NCBI GenBank assembly: GCA_017848125.1
Contig: JAGAJY010000183.1
Location: 1-52,350 of the forward strand
Length of the DNA stretch: 52,350 nt
Source of the DNA: Oscillospiraceae bacterium
GTDB taxonomy: Bacteria; Bacillota; Clostridia; Oscillospirales; Ruminococcaceae
Direction: 5' to 3'
Position 1 is the stretch's first letter. Every line of letters begins with the position of its first letter. The notes under the pieces were generated by a model that made no database searches, was not told the origin of the DNA, and saw only the letters and a program-made list of their open reading frames with translations. The position numbers and the translations under genes are program-made. Of the stretch, positions 32,105-40,648 are shown in pieces.

Positions 32105-33475
32105 ATGAACAGCTTTAAGAAAACAATTTCCTGCATAGCGGCTCTCAGCCTGCTTGCATCACTTACCGCCTGCGGCAAAAAGGACAAGGAGGAAGCAGAC
32201 AGCCCCGACAGCACAGCAGCGGCAAAGAATGTGACTATCAGATTCCTGAACTTCAAGCCTGAGATAGCTCCCGTTTACGAGGAGATCGCCGAAGCCTACA
32301 ATGCAGAAACAGGCAACACTCTCATTGTGGAAACCGCCGCAAACAACACCTATGAGCAGACCCTCAGCGCAAAGATGTCAACCTCCGAAGCACCCGTTAT
32401 CTTCCAGATAAACGGTCCGAGAGGCTATGCAAACTGGCGTGACTACTGCCTTGATATGTCTGACAGCAAGATATATGAGCACCTTATCGACAAATCCTCC
32501 GCCGTAACATCAAACGGCATTGCCTACGGTATCCCCTATGCAGTGGAGGGCTACGGAATCATCTATAACGACGCAATTATTCAGAAATACTTCTCCCTTG
32601 AAAACAGAAAGACCGATTTCGTTTCAATGGACGAAGTAGATTCCTTTGATGATCTGAAAGAACTTACCGAGGATATGCAGGCAAATGCCGAGTCCCTGGG
32701 CATCGAAGGCGTTTTCGCCGCAACCTCTCTTAAAGCAGGCGATGACTGGCGCTGGACCACACACCTTGCAAATGTACCCATCGAAAGAGAGTTTTTCGAT
32801 AATAACATCGACCTTTCGGGAGACGGCATAAAGACAATTGCTTTTCAGTACGGCAACAATTTCCGCAATATCTTTGACCTTTATCTCAATAATTCCACCG
32901 TTGACAGAAAAATGCTCGGCTCTAAGATCACAGATGAATCAATGGCAGAGTTTGCTTTAGGCAAGTGCGCAATGGTTCAGAACGGCAGCTGGGCTTGGTC
33001 GCAGATAAGCTCTGTTCAGGGAAATACCGTTGCCGAAGAGGACATCAAGATGATGCCTATCTATATGGGTCTGGAGGACGAGGAAAATCAGGGTCTTTGC
33101 ATCGGCACGGAAGGCTTCCTGTGCGTAAACAGTATGGCAAAGCCCGAGGAGCAGCAGGCTGCAAAGGATTTCCTTTTCTGGCTCTATTCCTCTGAAACAG
33201 GCAAGGATATGGTTATAAACAAGCTCGGATTTATCGCTCCCTTTGATACCTTTACCGACGATGAAAAGCCCTCAGACCCTCTCAGCCGTGAGGTACTCCG
33301 CTGGCTTGACAAGGAAGATGTACGCACAGTTCCCTGGAGCTTCACCGTATTCCCCAGCCAGACCTTCAAGGATAATTTCGGTGCAGCGCTTCTCCAGTAC
33401 GCTCAGGGCACAAAGGACTGGGACTATGTTACCGAAAAGGTAATAACCTCCTGGGAAACCGAAAGCTCATTCTGA
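32105..33475 (+). CDS. Sugar ABC transporter substrate-binding lipoprotein
   Basis: Extracellular SBP family 1 protein, 456 residues. GAAAGGAAG precedes ATG 32105. The signal peptide ends in the lipobox LTAC (Cys near residue 23), followed by a short charged linker and the domain start VTIRFLNFKPEIAPVYEEIA. Segments GYGIIYNDAII and GKCAMVQNGSWAWSQI are typical of sugar-binding proteins. First gene of an importer with two permeases and no ATPase; the operon has no linked regulator. The ligand is not deducible. Confidence 0.93.
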   Translation: MNSFKKTISCIAALSLLASLTACGKKDKEEADSPDSTAAAKNVTIRFLNFKPEIAPVYEEIAEAYNAETGNTLIVETAANNTYEQTLSAKMSTSEAPVIFQINGPRGYANWRDYCLDMSDSKIYEHLIDKSSAVTSNGIAYGIPYAVEGYGIIYNDAIIQKYFSLENRKTDFVSMDEVDSFDDLKELTEDMQANAESLGIEGVFAATSLKAGDDWRWTTHLANVPIEREFFDNNIDLSGDGIKTIAFQYGNNFRNIFDLYLNNSTVDRKMLGSKITDESMAEFALGKCAMVQNGSWAWSQISSVQGNTVAEEDIKMMPIYMGLEDEENQGLCIGTEGFLCVNSMAKPEEQQAAKDFLFWLYSSETGKDMVINKLGFIAPFDTFTDDEKPSDPLSREVLRWLDKEDVRTVPWSFTVFPSQTFKDNFGAALLQYAQGTKDWDYVTEKVITSWETESSF

Positions 33476-33515
33476 TAATACCGCAAATCAACCTGAAAAA
33501 AAGGAGCATCGGCTT

Positions 33516-34358
33516 ATGAAAAATAATCTGAAGGCATATTTTCCGCTGTTTGTACTGCCGACTCTTGCCGCATTTATAATTTCCTTTATCATTCCCTTTG
33601 CAATGGGACTGTATCTGTCCTTCTGCCGCTTCACGACTGTTGCAAACGCAGAATGGACAGGGCTTGAAAACTACAGACGAATATTTTCCGACAGCAATTT
33701 CACAAATGCATTGTGGTTTACCGTGAAATTCACAGCCGTATCGGTGATAACGGTAAATATCCTTGCCTTTTTCCTTGCGCTTGCCCTTACAAAAGGGATA
33801 AGAGGCACAAACGTATTCAGAACCATATTCTTTATGCCCAATCTTATCGGAGGGATAGTTCTGGGCTATATCTGGAATCTTATCATAAACGGCGTTCTGG
33901 GCTTCTTCGGAACGGATATCACCTATAAGGCGGAATACGGCTTCTGGGGGCTTGTGGTGCTTACAAACTGGCAGCTTATCGGCTATATGATGGTAATCTA
34001 TATTGCAGGACTCCAGAATATCCCCCGTGACATTATGGAGGCGGCTGAGATAGACGGTGCGTCAAAATCCCAGATAATCAGACGCATCACAATTCCTATG
34101 GTCATGCCATCTGTGACCATATGCACCTTTCTGACACTCACCAATTCATTCAAGCTCTTTGACCAGAATCTCGCCCTGACAGCAGGCGCACCTGCACGGG
34201 AAACTTCTATGCTGGCACTTGATATTTACAACACCTTCTACGGCAGACCCGGCTGGCAGGGCGCAGGTCAGGCAAAGGCAGTGATCTTCTTTATCATCGC
34301 CGCCGCAATAGCCTTTATACAGCTTCGTGCAACTGAGGGAAAGGAGGCTCACAGCTGA
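33516..34358 (+). CDS. Sugar ABC transporter permease (MalF/UgpA type)
   Basis: Six-helix permease of 280 residues with the ATPase-docking loop MEAAEIDGASKSQIIRRITI. AAAGGAG precedes ATG 33516. The gene lies 40 bases after the binding protein and its stop TGA shares one base with the ATG of the next permease, which indicates coupled synthesis of the heterodimer. Confidence 0.94.
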   Translation: MKNNLKAYFPLFVLPTLAAFIISFIIPFAMGLYLSFCRFTTVANAEWTGLENYRRIFSDSNFTNALWFTVKFTAVSVITVNILAFFLALALTKGIRGTNVFRTIFFMPNLIGGIVLGYIWNLIINGVLGFFGTDITYKAEYGFWGLVVLTNWQLIGYMMVIYIAGLQNIPRDIMEAAEIDGASKSQIIRRITIPMVMPSVTICTFLTLTNSFKLFDQNLALTAGAPARETSMLALDIYNTFYGRPGWQGAGQAKAVIFFIIAAAIAFIQLRATEGKEAHS

Positions 34359-35191
34359 TGAAAATGAAAAAGAATGAGATATTTCTGTTCTCCCTTCTGA
34401 TAATTCTTTCCTGCGTGTTCCTCTTTCCCATCGCCATAGTGGTAATGAACTCATTCAAGACAAAATTCAGCATTATGGGAAGCCCCTTCAAGCTTCCCGA
34501 CAGCGAGACATTTGCAGGGCTTGACAACTATATCACGGGAATCAGCTCGGCAGACATCGGCGGCTCATTTCTCCGCTCGGCATTTATCACCGTTTTCAGC
34601 GTAGGTGCGCTTGTTCTGCTTTGCTCAATGACCGCATGGTATATTATGCGTGACAAAACGGGAATAGGAAAGATACTCTACAGACTGTTCCTGTTTTCAA
34701 TGATAGTCCCCTTTCAGATGGTGATGTACACTATGACCTACGTTGCCACCGCTCTGAAGCTGAATAACCCCGTGGGAATAATCGCCGTATATCTTGGCTT
34801 CGGCTCGGGACTGTCGGTATTTATGCTGGCAGGCTTTGTGAAAAGCATTCCCCGTGAGCTGGAGGAGGCTGCGGAAATTGACGGCTGTAACCCTATACAG
34901 ACATTTTTCCGAATCGTATTCCCCATCTTGAAGCCTACCGCCGTAACCGTTGCAATACTCAATGCAATGTGGATATGGAACGACTATCTGCTCCCCTACC
35001 TTATTCTCGGAAACAGGTACAAGACCCTGCCCGTTGCCATACAGATATCTATGCAGGGCGCATACGGCTCGGTAAACTGGGGCGGATTTATGGCAATGCT
35101 GGTGCTTGCTATCCTACCTATAATTATCTTCTACCTGTTCAGTCAGAAGTATATTATCGAGGGTGTTATCGCAGGTGCGGTAAAGGGATAA
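34358..35191 (+). CDS. Sugar ABC transporter permease (MalG/UgpE type)
   Basis: Six-helix permease of 277 residues. The docking loop is LEEAAEIDGCNPIQTFFRIV, and the ending SQKYIIEGVIAGAVKG is the typical MalG-type C terminus. AAAGGAGG lies inside the end of the upstream permease gene. Last gene of this importer; energy must come from an ATPase encoded elsewhere, such as a shared MsiK-type protein. Confidence 0.94.
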   Translation: MKMKKNEIFLFSLLIILSCVFLFPIAIVVMNSFKTKFSIMGSPFKLPDSETFAGLDNYITGISSADIGGSFLRSAFITVFSVGALVLLCSMTAWYIMRDKTGIGKILYRLFLFSMIVPFQMVMYTMTYVATALKLNNPVGIIAVYLGFGSGLSVFMLAGFVKSIPRELEEAAEIDGCNPIQTFFRIVFPILKPTAVTVAILNAMWIWNDYLLPYLILGNRYKTLPVAIQISMQGAYGSVNWGGFMAMLVLAILPIIIFYLFSQKYIIEGVIAGAVKG

Positions 35192-35212
35192 GCTTATATT
35201 ATGCAAAATTAT

Positions 35213-35250
35213 GTCAGCCTTTCCGTAAAGGAGAGGCTGACTTGATTTTT
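35213..35250 (+). terminator. Terminator of the second sugar importer operon
   Basis: GTCAGCCT (35213-35220) pairs with AGGCTGAC (35234-35241); the 13-base loop can pair partly; TTGATTTTT follows. Confidence 0.82.
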
Positions 35251-35326
35251 GGAACAGATTTTTCATAATAATGATTAAGCTTATCAATTATTTTTGTGCA
35301 TACTCACTATTTTTATTAAAAGTATG

Positions 35327-35356
35327 TTGACAGATTTATACGTTTTGTGGTATAAT
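35327..35356 (+). promoter_or_regulatory. Promoter of the PAS-GGDEF-EAL gene
   Basis: TTGACA (35327-35332), 18 bases, TATAAT (35351-35356) preceded by TGG. Confidence 0.85.
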
Positions 35357-35401
35357 ATACCTGACAATTACTTAATTATTTTAAGGCAAAGGAGAGTGCT
35401 T

Positions 35402-37072
35402 ATGGATAATATATTAAATAATCCCCTGTTTGAAGCATATGCCAATGCCTCGGACAATGTTTATATTTATGTCTGCGAAGTCAAGAACGACCTTTCCAGA
35501 TGGTCGCCCAATGCGGTTTCATATTTCGACCTGCCGGGAGAGTATCTCAAAGAAGCCGGAAATGTATGGGGCGAGCGTATCCACCCCGATGACAGAGAAA
35601 TATATTTTAACGACATCAACGCTGTATTTTCGGGCAGACAGGAAACTCACTGCTGTCAGTACCGTGCAATGAACCGCTTCGGAAAGTATGTATGGCTTGA
35701 ATGCAAGGGCTCTATGCAGCGTGACGAAAACGGCGAGCTTTCCGTATTTGCGGGAATCATAACAAGGCTTGATGTAAAAAACAAGTACGATACTCTGACA
35801 GGTTTGCTGACAAAGTATGATTTTTACGATACCGACCTGAGTGATGGCAAAGGCGTTGTTATGCTTATCGGTATTGACAGATTCAGAAGCATAATAAATA
35901 CATACGGCTATCATTACGGCGACGAGCTTCTCACAACAATGGGAAAATATCTGAACAGCCTTTGCACAGGCTGCAAGAGAGCATACAGATTCAATGGAGA
36001 CGAGTTTATTATCCTTCTTCCAAATATGGACAAGGAGGGTGCAATGAAGCTGTTTGAATCCGTAAGGGATAACTGCCGCTCCATTGAGACGAGAGACGGC
36101 AAGAGAATAGCATTGTCCCTTTCGGCAGGAGCTGTGATTTACGGCGAATCCGACTATGACAGAGACGAGGTGGTAAATCATCTGGAGCTTGCTCTGTCCT
36201 TTGTCAAGAAAAGCAACAGGGGAAATGTGGCTTTCTATTCTGACGAAATAGAAAAACGTCAGGCTCGTGCCCTTATGCTGAAAGAAGACCTTAACAACAG
36301 TATCGCCAACGGCTTCAAGGGCTTTGAGCTGTTCTTCCAGCCCCTTGTTGACGCTAAGGGAACAGGTATCCTCGGCTGTGAGGCACTTCTGCGCTGGAAG
36401 GGCGAACGCATACAGAATGCTGGTCCTATGGAATTTATCCCCATTCTTGAAGAAGATTCATCTATAAACGCTGTTGGCAGATGGGTAATGCGTGAGTCGG
36501 TAAAGCAGCAGCGTGAATGGCAGGATATTTACAAGAATTTTAAGGTAAATTTCAACGTTTCCTATCAGCAGTTTCTTGAAGAGGGGTATGTTGAGGATCT
36601 GATAAAAACAGTTGAGGAATACGGTGTTGACCCCGATAATCTCGTGCTGGAGCTTACAGAGAGCTGCAATGTGGAATCCCCCGAGGATCTGGCTATGATA
36701 TTTGAAAAGATACGCTCCTATGGCTTCCATATCGCACTTGATGATTTCGGAACAGGCTATGCGTCAATGGAGCTTCTGAAAAAGCTTCCTGCCGATGAGA
36801 TAAAGATAGAGCACTCCTTCGTAAGAGAGCTTGGAAACGGCGAGATCCACAAGATAGATTTCGCCATAATCGAATCCCTTCTTTATCTGTGCAGAAAGGT
36901 CAACAACAGTGTTGTTGTTGAGGGTGTGGAGAACAAGGCTGTTGATGAGATCATACGTAAAATGGACGCTGATTATCTTCAGGGATATTATTATTCAAAG
37001 CCTGTATGCAAGGCTGATTTTGAGGAAATGCTCAGAAAGAATCATATGAATATAGTTTCTTCAGCTAAATAA
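35402..37072 (+). CDS. PAS-GGDEF-EAL cyclic-di-GMP signalling protein
   Basis: Cytosolic, no membrane helices, 556 residues. A PAS domain (about 15-125, with GERIHPDDRE and a final strand FAGIITRLDV) is followed by a GGDEF domain whose signature reads NGDEF (198-202), so cyclase activity is doubtful. A complete-looking EAL domain starts at E327 (CEALLRWKG), with FNVSYQQF, LELTES, ALDDFGTGYAS, DEIKIEHSFV, VVVEGVE and LQGYYYSKP. Most likely a phosphodiesterase whose degenerate GGDEF senses GTP. ATG 35402 follows AAAGGAG; the upstream open frame to 35294 covers the promoter. Monocistronic. Confidence 0.93.
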   Translation: MDNILNNPLFEAYANASDNVYIYVCEVKNDLSRWSPNAVSYFDLPGEYLKEAGNVWGERIHPDDREIYFNDINAVFSGRQETHCCQYRAMNRFGKYVWLECKGSMQRDENGELSVFAGIITRLDVKNKYDTLTGLLTKYDFYDTDLSDGKGVVMLIGIDRFRSIINTYGYHYGDELLTTMGKYLNSLCTGCKRAYRFNGDEFIILLPNMDKEGAMKLFESVRDNCRSIETRDGKRIALSLSAGAVIYGESDYDRDEVVNHLELALSFVKKSNRGNVAFYSDEIEKRQARALMLKEDLNNSIANGFKGFELFFQPLVDAKGTGILGCEALLRWKGERIQNAGPMEFIPILEEDSSINAVGRWVMRESVKQQREWQDIYKNFKVNFNVSYQQFLEEGYVEDLIKTVEEYGVDPDNLVLELTESCNVESPEDLAMIFEKIRSYGFHIALDDFGTGYASMELLKKLPADEIKIEHSFVRELGNGEIHKIDFAIIESLLYLCRKVNNSVVVEGVENKAVDEIIRKMDADYLQGYYYSKPVCKADFEEMLRKNHMNIVSSAK

Positions 37073-37076
37073 AAAA

Positions 37077-37118
37077 ATAAGCGGCTTCTGCAATGAGTTT
37101 TGCAGAAGCCGCTGTTAG
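37077..37118. terminator. Terminator hairpin, first copy of a direct repeat
   Basis: GCGGCTTCTGCAA pairs with TTGCAGAAGCCGC (37081-37112). It serves the EAL gene and probably brnA on the opposite strand. A second copy with one base change lies at 37791-37822. Confidence 0.8.
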
Positions 37119-37123
37119 ATTTA

Positions 37124-37339
37124 TTACGACCATGAAATTTTTGGCTGCTTATTATTCTGAACACATTCTCTAAGATACAGATTTATCAAGGTCTGATAAG
37201 GAATTCCTGTTTCTTCGGATAAGTCCTTGAAAAAATCTACCGTACTGCTGTCAATATTGATTGTGATTTGCTTTTTCAATCTGCTTGTATAGGGATTTTT
37301 CCGAGGATTAAGATTCTTAATATCATATTCTTCTCTCAT
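37124..37339 (-). CDS. brnA: BrnA-like ribbon-helix-helix antitoxin
   Basis: DNA-binding antitoxin expected to neutralise BrnT and repress the shared promoter. After a basic leader, the ribbon-helix-helix pattern KKQITINIDSSTVDFFKDLS and GIPYQTLINLYLRECV is clear. 71 residues from ATG 37339; GGGAGG lies in the end of brnT about 12 bases upstream, and an in-frame GTG at 37348 is also possible. It starts 5 bases after the brnT stop or overlaps it, depending on start. Last gene before the repeated terminator. Confidence 0.82.
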   Translation of the reverse strand: MREEYDIKNLNPRKNPYTSRLKKQITINIDSSTVDFFKDLSEETGIPYQTLINLYLRECVQNNKQPKISWS

Positions 37340-37344
37340 TAAAT

Positions 37345-37635
37345 TCACCAACCCTCCCAATAAAATCTTTTCTCATTTTTAGTTGCTTCTCTTGCGGATA
37401 TCAGACGAATGACATTATCATTATCACGGTAACAATGGCTTACAATGCAAATTTTCGATGATCTCAACATTCCGATTATCAGAAATCTTTCCTCTCCAAC
37501 AGAATGATCGGGATCGTCGAATAATACTGCGTCCTCATCATAAAACACCTCCGTAGCAGTTTCAAAGGATAAGCCGTGCTTTTTTATATTGATAGCGTTC
37601 TTATTTTCGTCCCATTCAAAATGCAGCATTTCCAT
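37345..37635 (-). CDS. brnT: BrnT-family ribonuclease toxin
   Basis: Toxin of the BrnT (DUF497) family, RelE-like ribonucleases that stop translation. The 96 residues show the family pattern FEWDENKNAINIKKHGLSFETA, given here as FEWDENKNAI then KKHGLSF, followed by VFYDEDAVLFDDPDHS, the strand RFLIIGM and the C-terminal IRLISAREATKNEKRFY with its basic residues. ATG 37635 lies only 6 bases after the -10 box, so the mRNA would be leaderless; a second ATG at 37629 is possible. Toxin-first order is normal for BrnTA. Confidence 0.88.
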   Translation of the reverse strand: MEMLHFEWDENKNAINIKKHGLSFETATEVFYDEDAVLFDDPDHSVGEERFLIIGMLRSSKICIVSHCYRDNDNVIRLISAREATKNEKRFYWEGW

Positions 37636-37685
37636 AATTATATTATATACTAAATCAATATTTATGTCAAGTATAATATAATTAT
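37634..37685. promoter_or_regulatory. brnTA promoter with flanking inverted repeat
   Basis: Minus strand perfect consensus TTGACA (37670-37665), 17 bases, TATAAT (37647-37642). Inverted arms ATAATTATATTATATACT (37634-37651) and AGTATAATATAATTAT (37670-37685) flank it and are a plausible BrnA operator. Confidence 0.75.
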
Positions 37686-37697
37686 TTTATAATTATA

Positions 37698-37787
37698 TTC
37701 AGCGTGTCGAAAAAGAAATCGCCGCAAAAGCTTTGATATAAGGCTTTTGTGGCGAGAGATTCCCATAATTCAATGAGTGATTAGTAT
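37698..37787. repeat. Second copy of the palindromic repeat, left end replaced
   Basis: 37714-37787 is identical over 74 bases to the reverse complement of the 10.8 kb repeat, including the ATTAGTAT end. Its other end is missing. Instead the 25-base segment 37698-37722 equals 17958-17982 of the other element. It lies between brnT and the second terminator copy. Confidence 0.82.
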
Positions 37788-37790
37788 GAA

Positions 37791-37827
37791 GCGGCTTCTG
37801 CAATGAATTTTGCAGAAGCCGCTGTTA
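37791..37827. terminator. Terminator hairpin, second copy of the direct repeat
   Basis: GCGGCTTCTGCAA pairs with TTGCAGAAGCCGC (37791-37822), serving the AI-2E transporter gene on the minus strand. It is the same as 37081-37117 except for one loop base. Confidence 0.8.
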
Positions 37828-37834
37828 ATATAAA

Positions 37835-39061
37835 TCAACCGTCAGAATCATCAGCCGAATCGGTTTGTTCATCTTCCGAAGCACTGTCAGATTGTTCGTC
37901 AGGAACAGTCTGAACAGGAGAACTCTCCTCTGTGCGCTTTCTTACATCATTTTCGATAAGCTTGTAAGCGGTTGCCGCTGTGGGAACGCTGAGCATCATA
38001 CCGCCTATACCGCCGATCCCCGCACCCACGGTAACTGCCGCCAGCACCCACATTCCCGGAAGACCGATAGATGTACCCACCACCTTGGGATAGATTATAT
38101 TTCCCTCTACCTGCTGGAGTATAAGCAGGAAAATCAAGAACCACAGGGCTTTCACAGGGTCTGCAACCACTATCATAAGCGCACCCACAGCCGCTCCCAG
38201 ATATGCGCCTACAATGGGGATAAGGGCGGTTGCGCCGATAAGCGTGCCTATGGTTGAAGCGTAGGGAATCTGAAGTATCATCATTCCCAGAGCGCAGAGA
38301 AGTCCAAGAATGACCGCTTCCGTGCACTGACCCACAATAAAGCTTGAAAAGCATTTATCAGCAGTTTCGCAGAAATAACGGATACGGCTTTCGGTCAGAG
38401 GTTTAAGATAGCTTTTCATAAGCTTTCCTGCCTGCTCCGCAAGCTTTTCCTTGCTGAGAAGAATGTATATGGCAAATATCAGTCCTACCGTAAAATTGAC
38501 AATGCCGCCGAATACGGACGAAATAACCGTTATAGCCGATGTAAGCGCTCCGCCCATTCCGTTCTTTGCAAAGTCGATTATCGAAGCGGAAATGTTCTGC
38601 CAGTCAAGGCTGTTAAGGTCGATATCCTCAAGGAATTCAGCAGCGGCAGGCATTCTCTGCTGAACCCCCATAAGCCAGTCCTGAGCGGTTTGCAGATATA
38701 TTGGGAAGGACGCTTTAAGAAGCTTGAAGATATTCCCTATTTCGGGAATAATGATTATTGCGATAAGGGCGATAACCAGAATCACTATCACAAGGGACAG
38801 TATCAGGCAGACAGGTCGCCTGCTTTTAGTGACCACCCTTTTCTGCGAACGGGGAAAATACACCTTTTCAAGCTTTTTCATAATAATGTTCAGCACATAG
38901 GCAATGACACAGCCTATTACAAGAGGACTTAACAGCTTCAATACTGCGGCAAGCGCTGCCGTCACTTCACCGAAATAGATTATAAGCAGCACCGTTGCCG
39001 CCACAGCCGCAAGCAGCGGTATCAGCCGCTTAACAGACAGTTTATTGTCACGTTCATTCAT
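37835..39061 (-). CDS. AI-2E family transporter (PerM/YdiK-like)
   Basis: Polytopic membrane protein of 408 residues; family members export autoinducer-2 or act as Na+/H+ antiporters, and which applies here is unknown. Seven to eight helices are visible, with the conserved late segment GATALIPIVGAYLGA and LILQQVEGNIIYPKVVG. The C-terminal tail (from about residue 380) is acidic and Ser-rich, probably disordered. GAAAGGATAAACATT precedes ATG 39061. It lies 18 bases after the cardiolipin synthase gene. Confidence 0.92.
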   Translation of the reverse strand: MNERDNKLSVKRLIPLLAAVAATVLLIIYFGEVTAALAAVLKLLSPLVIGCVIAYVLNIIMKKLEKVYFPRSQKRVVTKSRRPVCLILSLVIVILVIALIAIIIIPEIGNIFKLLKASFPIYLQTAQDWLMGVQQRMPAAAEFLEDIDLNSLDWQNISASIIDFAKNGMGGALTSAITVISSVFGGIVNFTVGLIFAIYILLSKEKLAEQAGKLMKSYLKPLTESRIRYFCETADKCFSSFIVGQCTEAVILGLLCALGMMILQIPYASTIGTLIGATALIPIVGAYLGAAVGALMIVVADPVKALWFLIFLLILQQVEGNIIYPKVVGTSIGLPGMWVLAAVTVGAGIGGIGGMMLSVPTAATAYKLIENDVRKRTEESSPVQTVPDEQSDSASEDEQTDSADDSDG

Positions 39062-39079
39062 AATGTTTATCCTTTCGTA

Positions 39080-40639
39080 TCATAACAGAGGCGCTATCAA
39101 TCGTAAAAGTGCGTCAAACATCGTTCCTCTGTAGTATTGTCTGATGTTGGTCAGAGTAATTTCCCTGCTTTTTTCAAATGTTTCAAGGCAGTCGTCTCTC
39201 AGGTCGCATACGGCATTGCTTCCGTAAAAAAGCGTTCCGCATTCAAAATGGAGAAACAGACTGCGGTAATCGAGATTTATCGTTCCTACCACGGCAATGT
39301 TATCATCGCTGACAAAGCTTTTTGCGTGGATAAAGCCCGGTGTGTATTCAAATATCCTTACGCCTGCTTTCAGAAGCGGTGTGTAGTTTGCTCTTGTAAG
39401 GCGATAAATAGGGCGTTTGTCGGGTATCCCGGGAGTAACTATGCGGACATCTACTCCCCTCTTGGCGGCAAGGCACAGGGCATTTTTCATTATGTCGTCA
39501 AGGATAAGATAGGGAGTGTAGATATACACATATTTCTCGGCTCTGGCAAGTATTTCAATGTAAACATTCTCACTCAGCGGCTCACCATCCAAAGGGGTAT
39601 CGTAAAAGGGCTGAACATATCCGTCCGACTGATATTTTCTGCCGTAAACCTCGGGGGAATATCTGAAAATATCCGCCTTTACACCTGTGTCACGGAAGCT
39701 GTGCCACAGCTCAAGGAACATTTCGGTAAGATTCATTACGGCGTCCCCTCTGAGCATTACGCCTGTATCCTTCCAATGCCCGAATTTTGAGCCGATGTTG
39801 ACATATTCATCGGATATGTTTATTCCGCCGTTAAAGCCTGTGTGACCGTCAATTACAAGTATCTTACGGTGGTCACGGTTATTCATTACCAGCGAAAGCA
39901 CAGGCACAACAGGATTGAAGGCAAGGCATTTTATGTTTGGGTGCAAAGCCTCCAGCTCCTTGTAATACCTTGGAGGAAGAAGCGCAACACAGCCCATATC
40001 GTCATAGATTATCCGTATCTCAACCCCCTGCTCGGCTTTGGCTTTAAGGACATTGAGCATTTCCTCCCACATTCTGCCGAAGCCGATTATGAAGTATTCT
40101 ATGAAAATAAAATGCTCTGCCTTTTTCAGCTCCTCTATCATATCACGAAACATTGCTTCTCCCACAGGATAATATTTCACCTGCGTATTGGTGTAAACGG
40201 GATAGCCGCTGTATTCCCTGATATAACGGCACACGCTGTAGGCTCTGCCGTCCTCGCTTCTGAGGCTGTCGCCCTTTTCGCCGAAGCTTCGGAGCATCGG
40301 GAGATACCGCTCCTTTGTAACGGTTATACGCCTGTGCATATGCTTTGCAGGCTTTCTGTTTCCCGCAAAAAGATACAGCAGACCGCCTAATATCGGGAGA
40401 ACCATTATGAGGATTATCCAGACTATTTTATATGACGGATTTTCGTCCTTGCAAAGAATATACAGGATTATCACAAGGCTGAGAATATTAAGCCCTATCC
40501 CGAAAAATGCGGAAAACTCCGAAAGCTCGAATACGCTGAATGAAAACCAGAATATCTGGAAAAGTATCAGCAGAGCGGTAACGAATATTCGGTTTACTAT
40601 CAGCCTGCGCATTTTTATTCTTATTTTGCTGCCTGCCAT
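39080..40639 (-). CDS. cls: Cardiolipin synthase (phospholipase D family)
   Basis: Condenses two phosphatidylglycerols to cardiolipin at the membrane. 519 residues: two to three N-terminal helices (about 14-90) precede two PLD domains, each with an HKD motif, DHRKILVIDG (H257) and IHAKSFVSDD (H438, K440). GINISDEY and GTINLDYRS follow them as usual. A weak AAAGGA lies 12 bases before ATG 40639. It is 9 bases downstream of uvrB and 18 bases upstream of the AI-2E gene, all one transcript. Confidence 0.94.
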   Translation of the reverse strand: MAGSKIRIKMRRLIVNRIFVTALLILFQIFWFSFSVFELSEFSAFFGIGLNILSLVIILYILCKDENPSYKIVWIILIMVLPILGGLLYLFAGNRKPAKHMHRRITVTKERYLPMLRSFGEKGDSLRSEDGRAYSVCRYIREYSGYPVYTNTQVKYYPVGEAMFRDMIEELKKAEHFIFIEYFIIGFGRMWEEMLNVLKAKAEQGVEIRIIYDDMGCVALLPPRYYKELEALHPNIKCLAFNPVVPVLSLVMNNRDHRKILVIDGHTGFNGGINISDEYVNIGSKFGHWKDTGVMLRGDAVMNLTEMFLELWHSFRDTGVKADIFRYSPEVYGRKYQSDGYVQPFYDTPLDGEPLSENVYIEILARAEKYVYIYTPYLILDDIMKNALCLAAKRGVDVRIVTPGIPDKRPIYRLTRANYTPLLKAGVRIFEYTPGFIHAKSFVSDDNIAVVGTINLDYRSLFLHFECGTLFYGSNAVCDLRDDCLETFEKSREITLTNIRQYYRGTMFDALLRLIAPLL

Positions 40640-40648
40640 TTACTGCTT

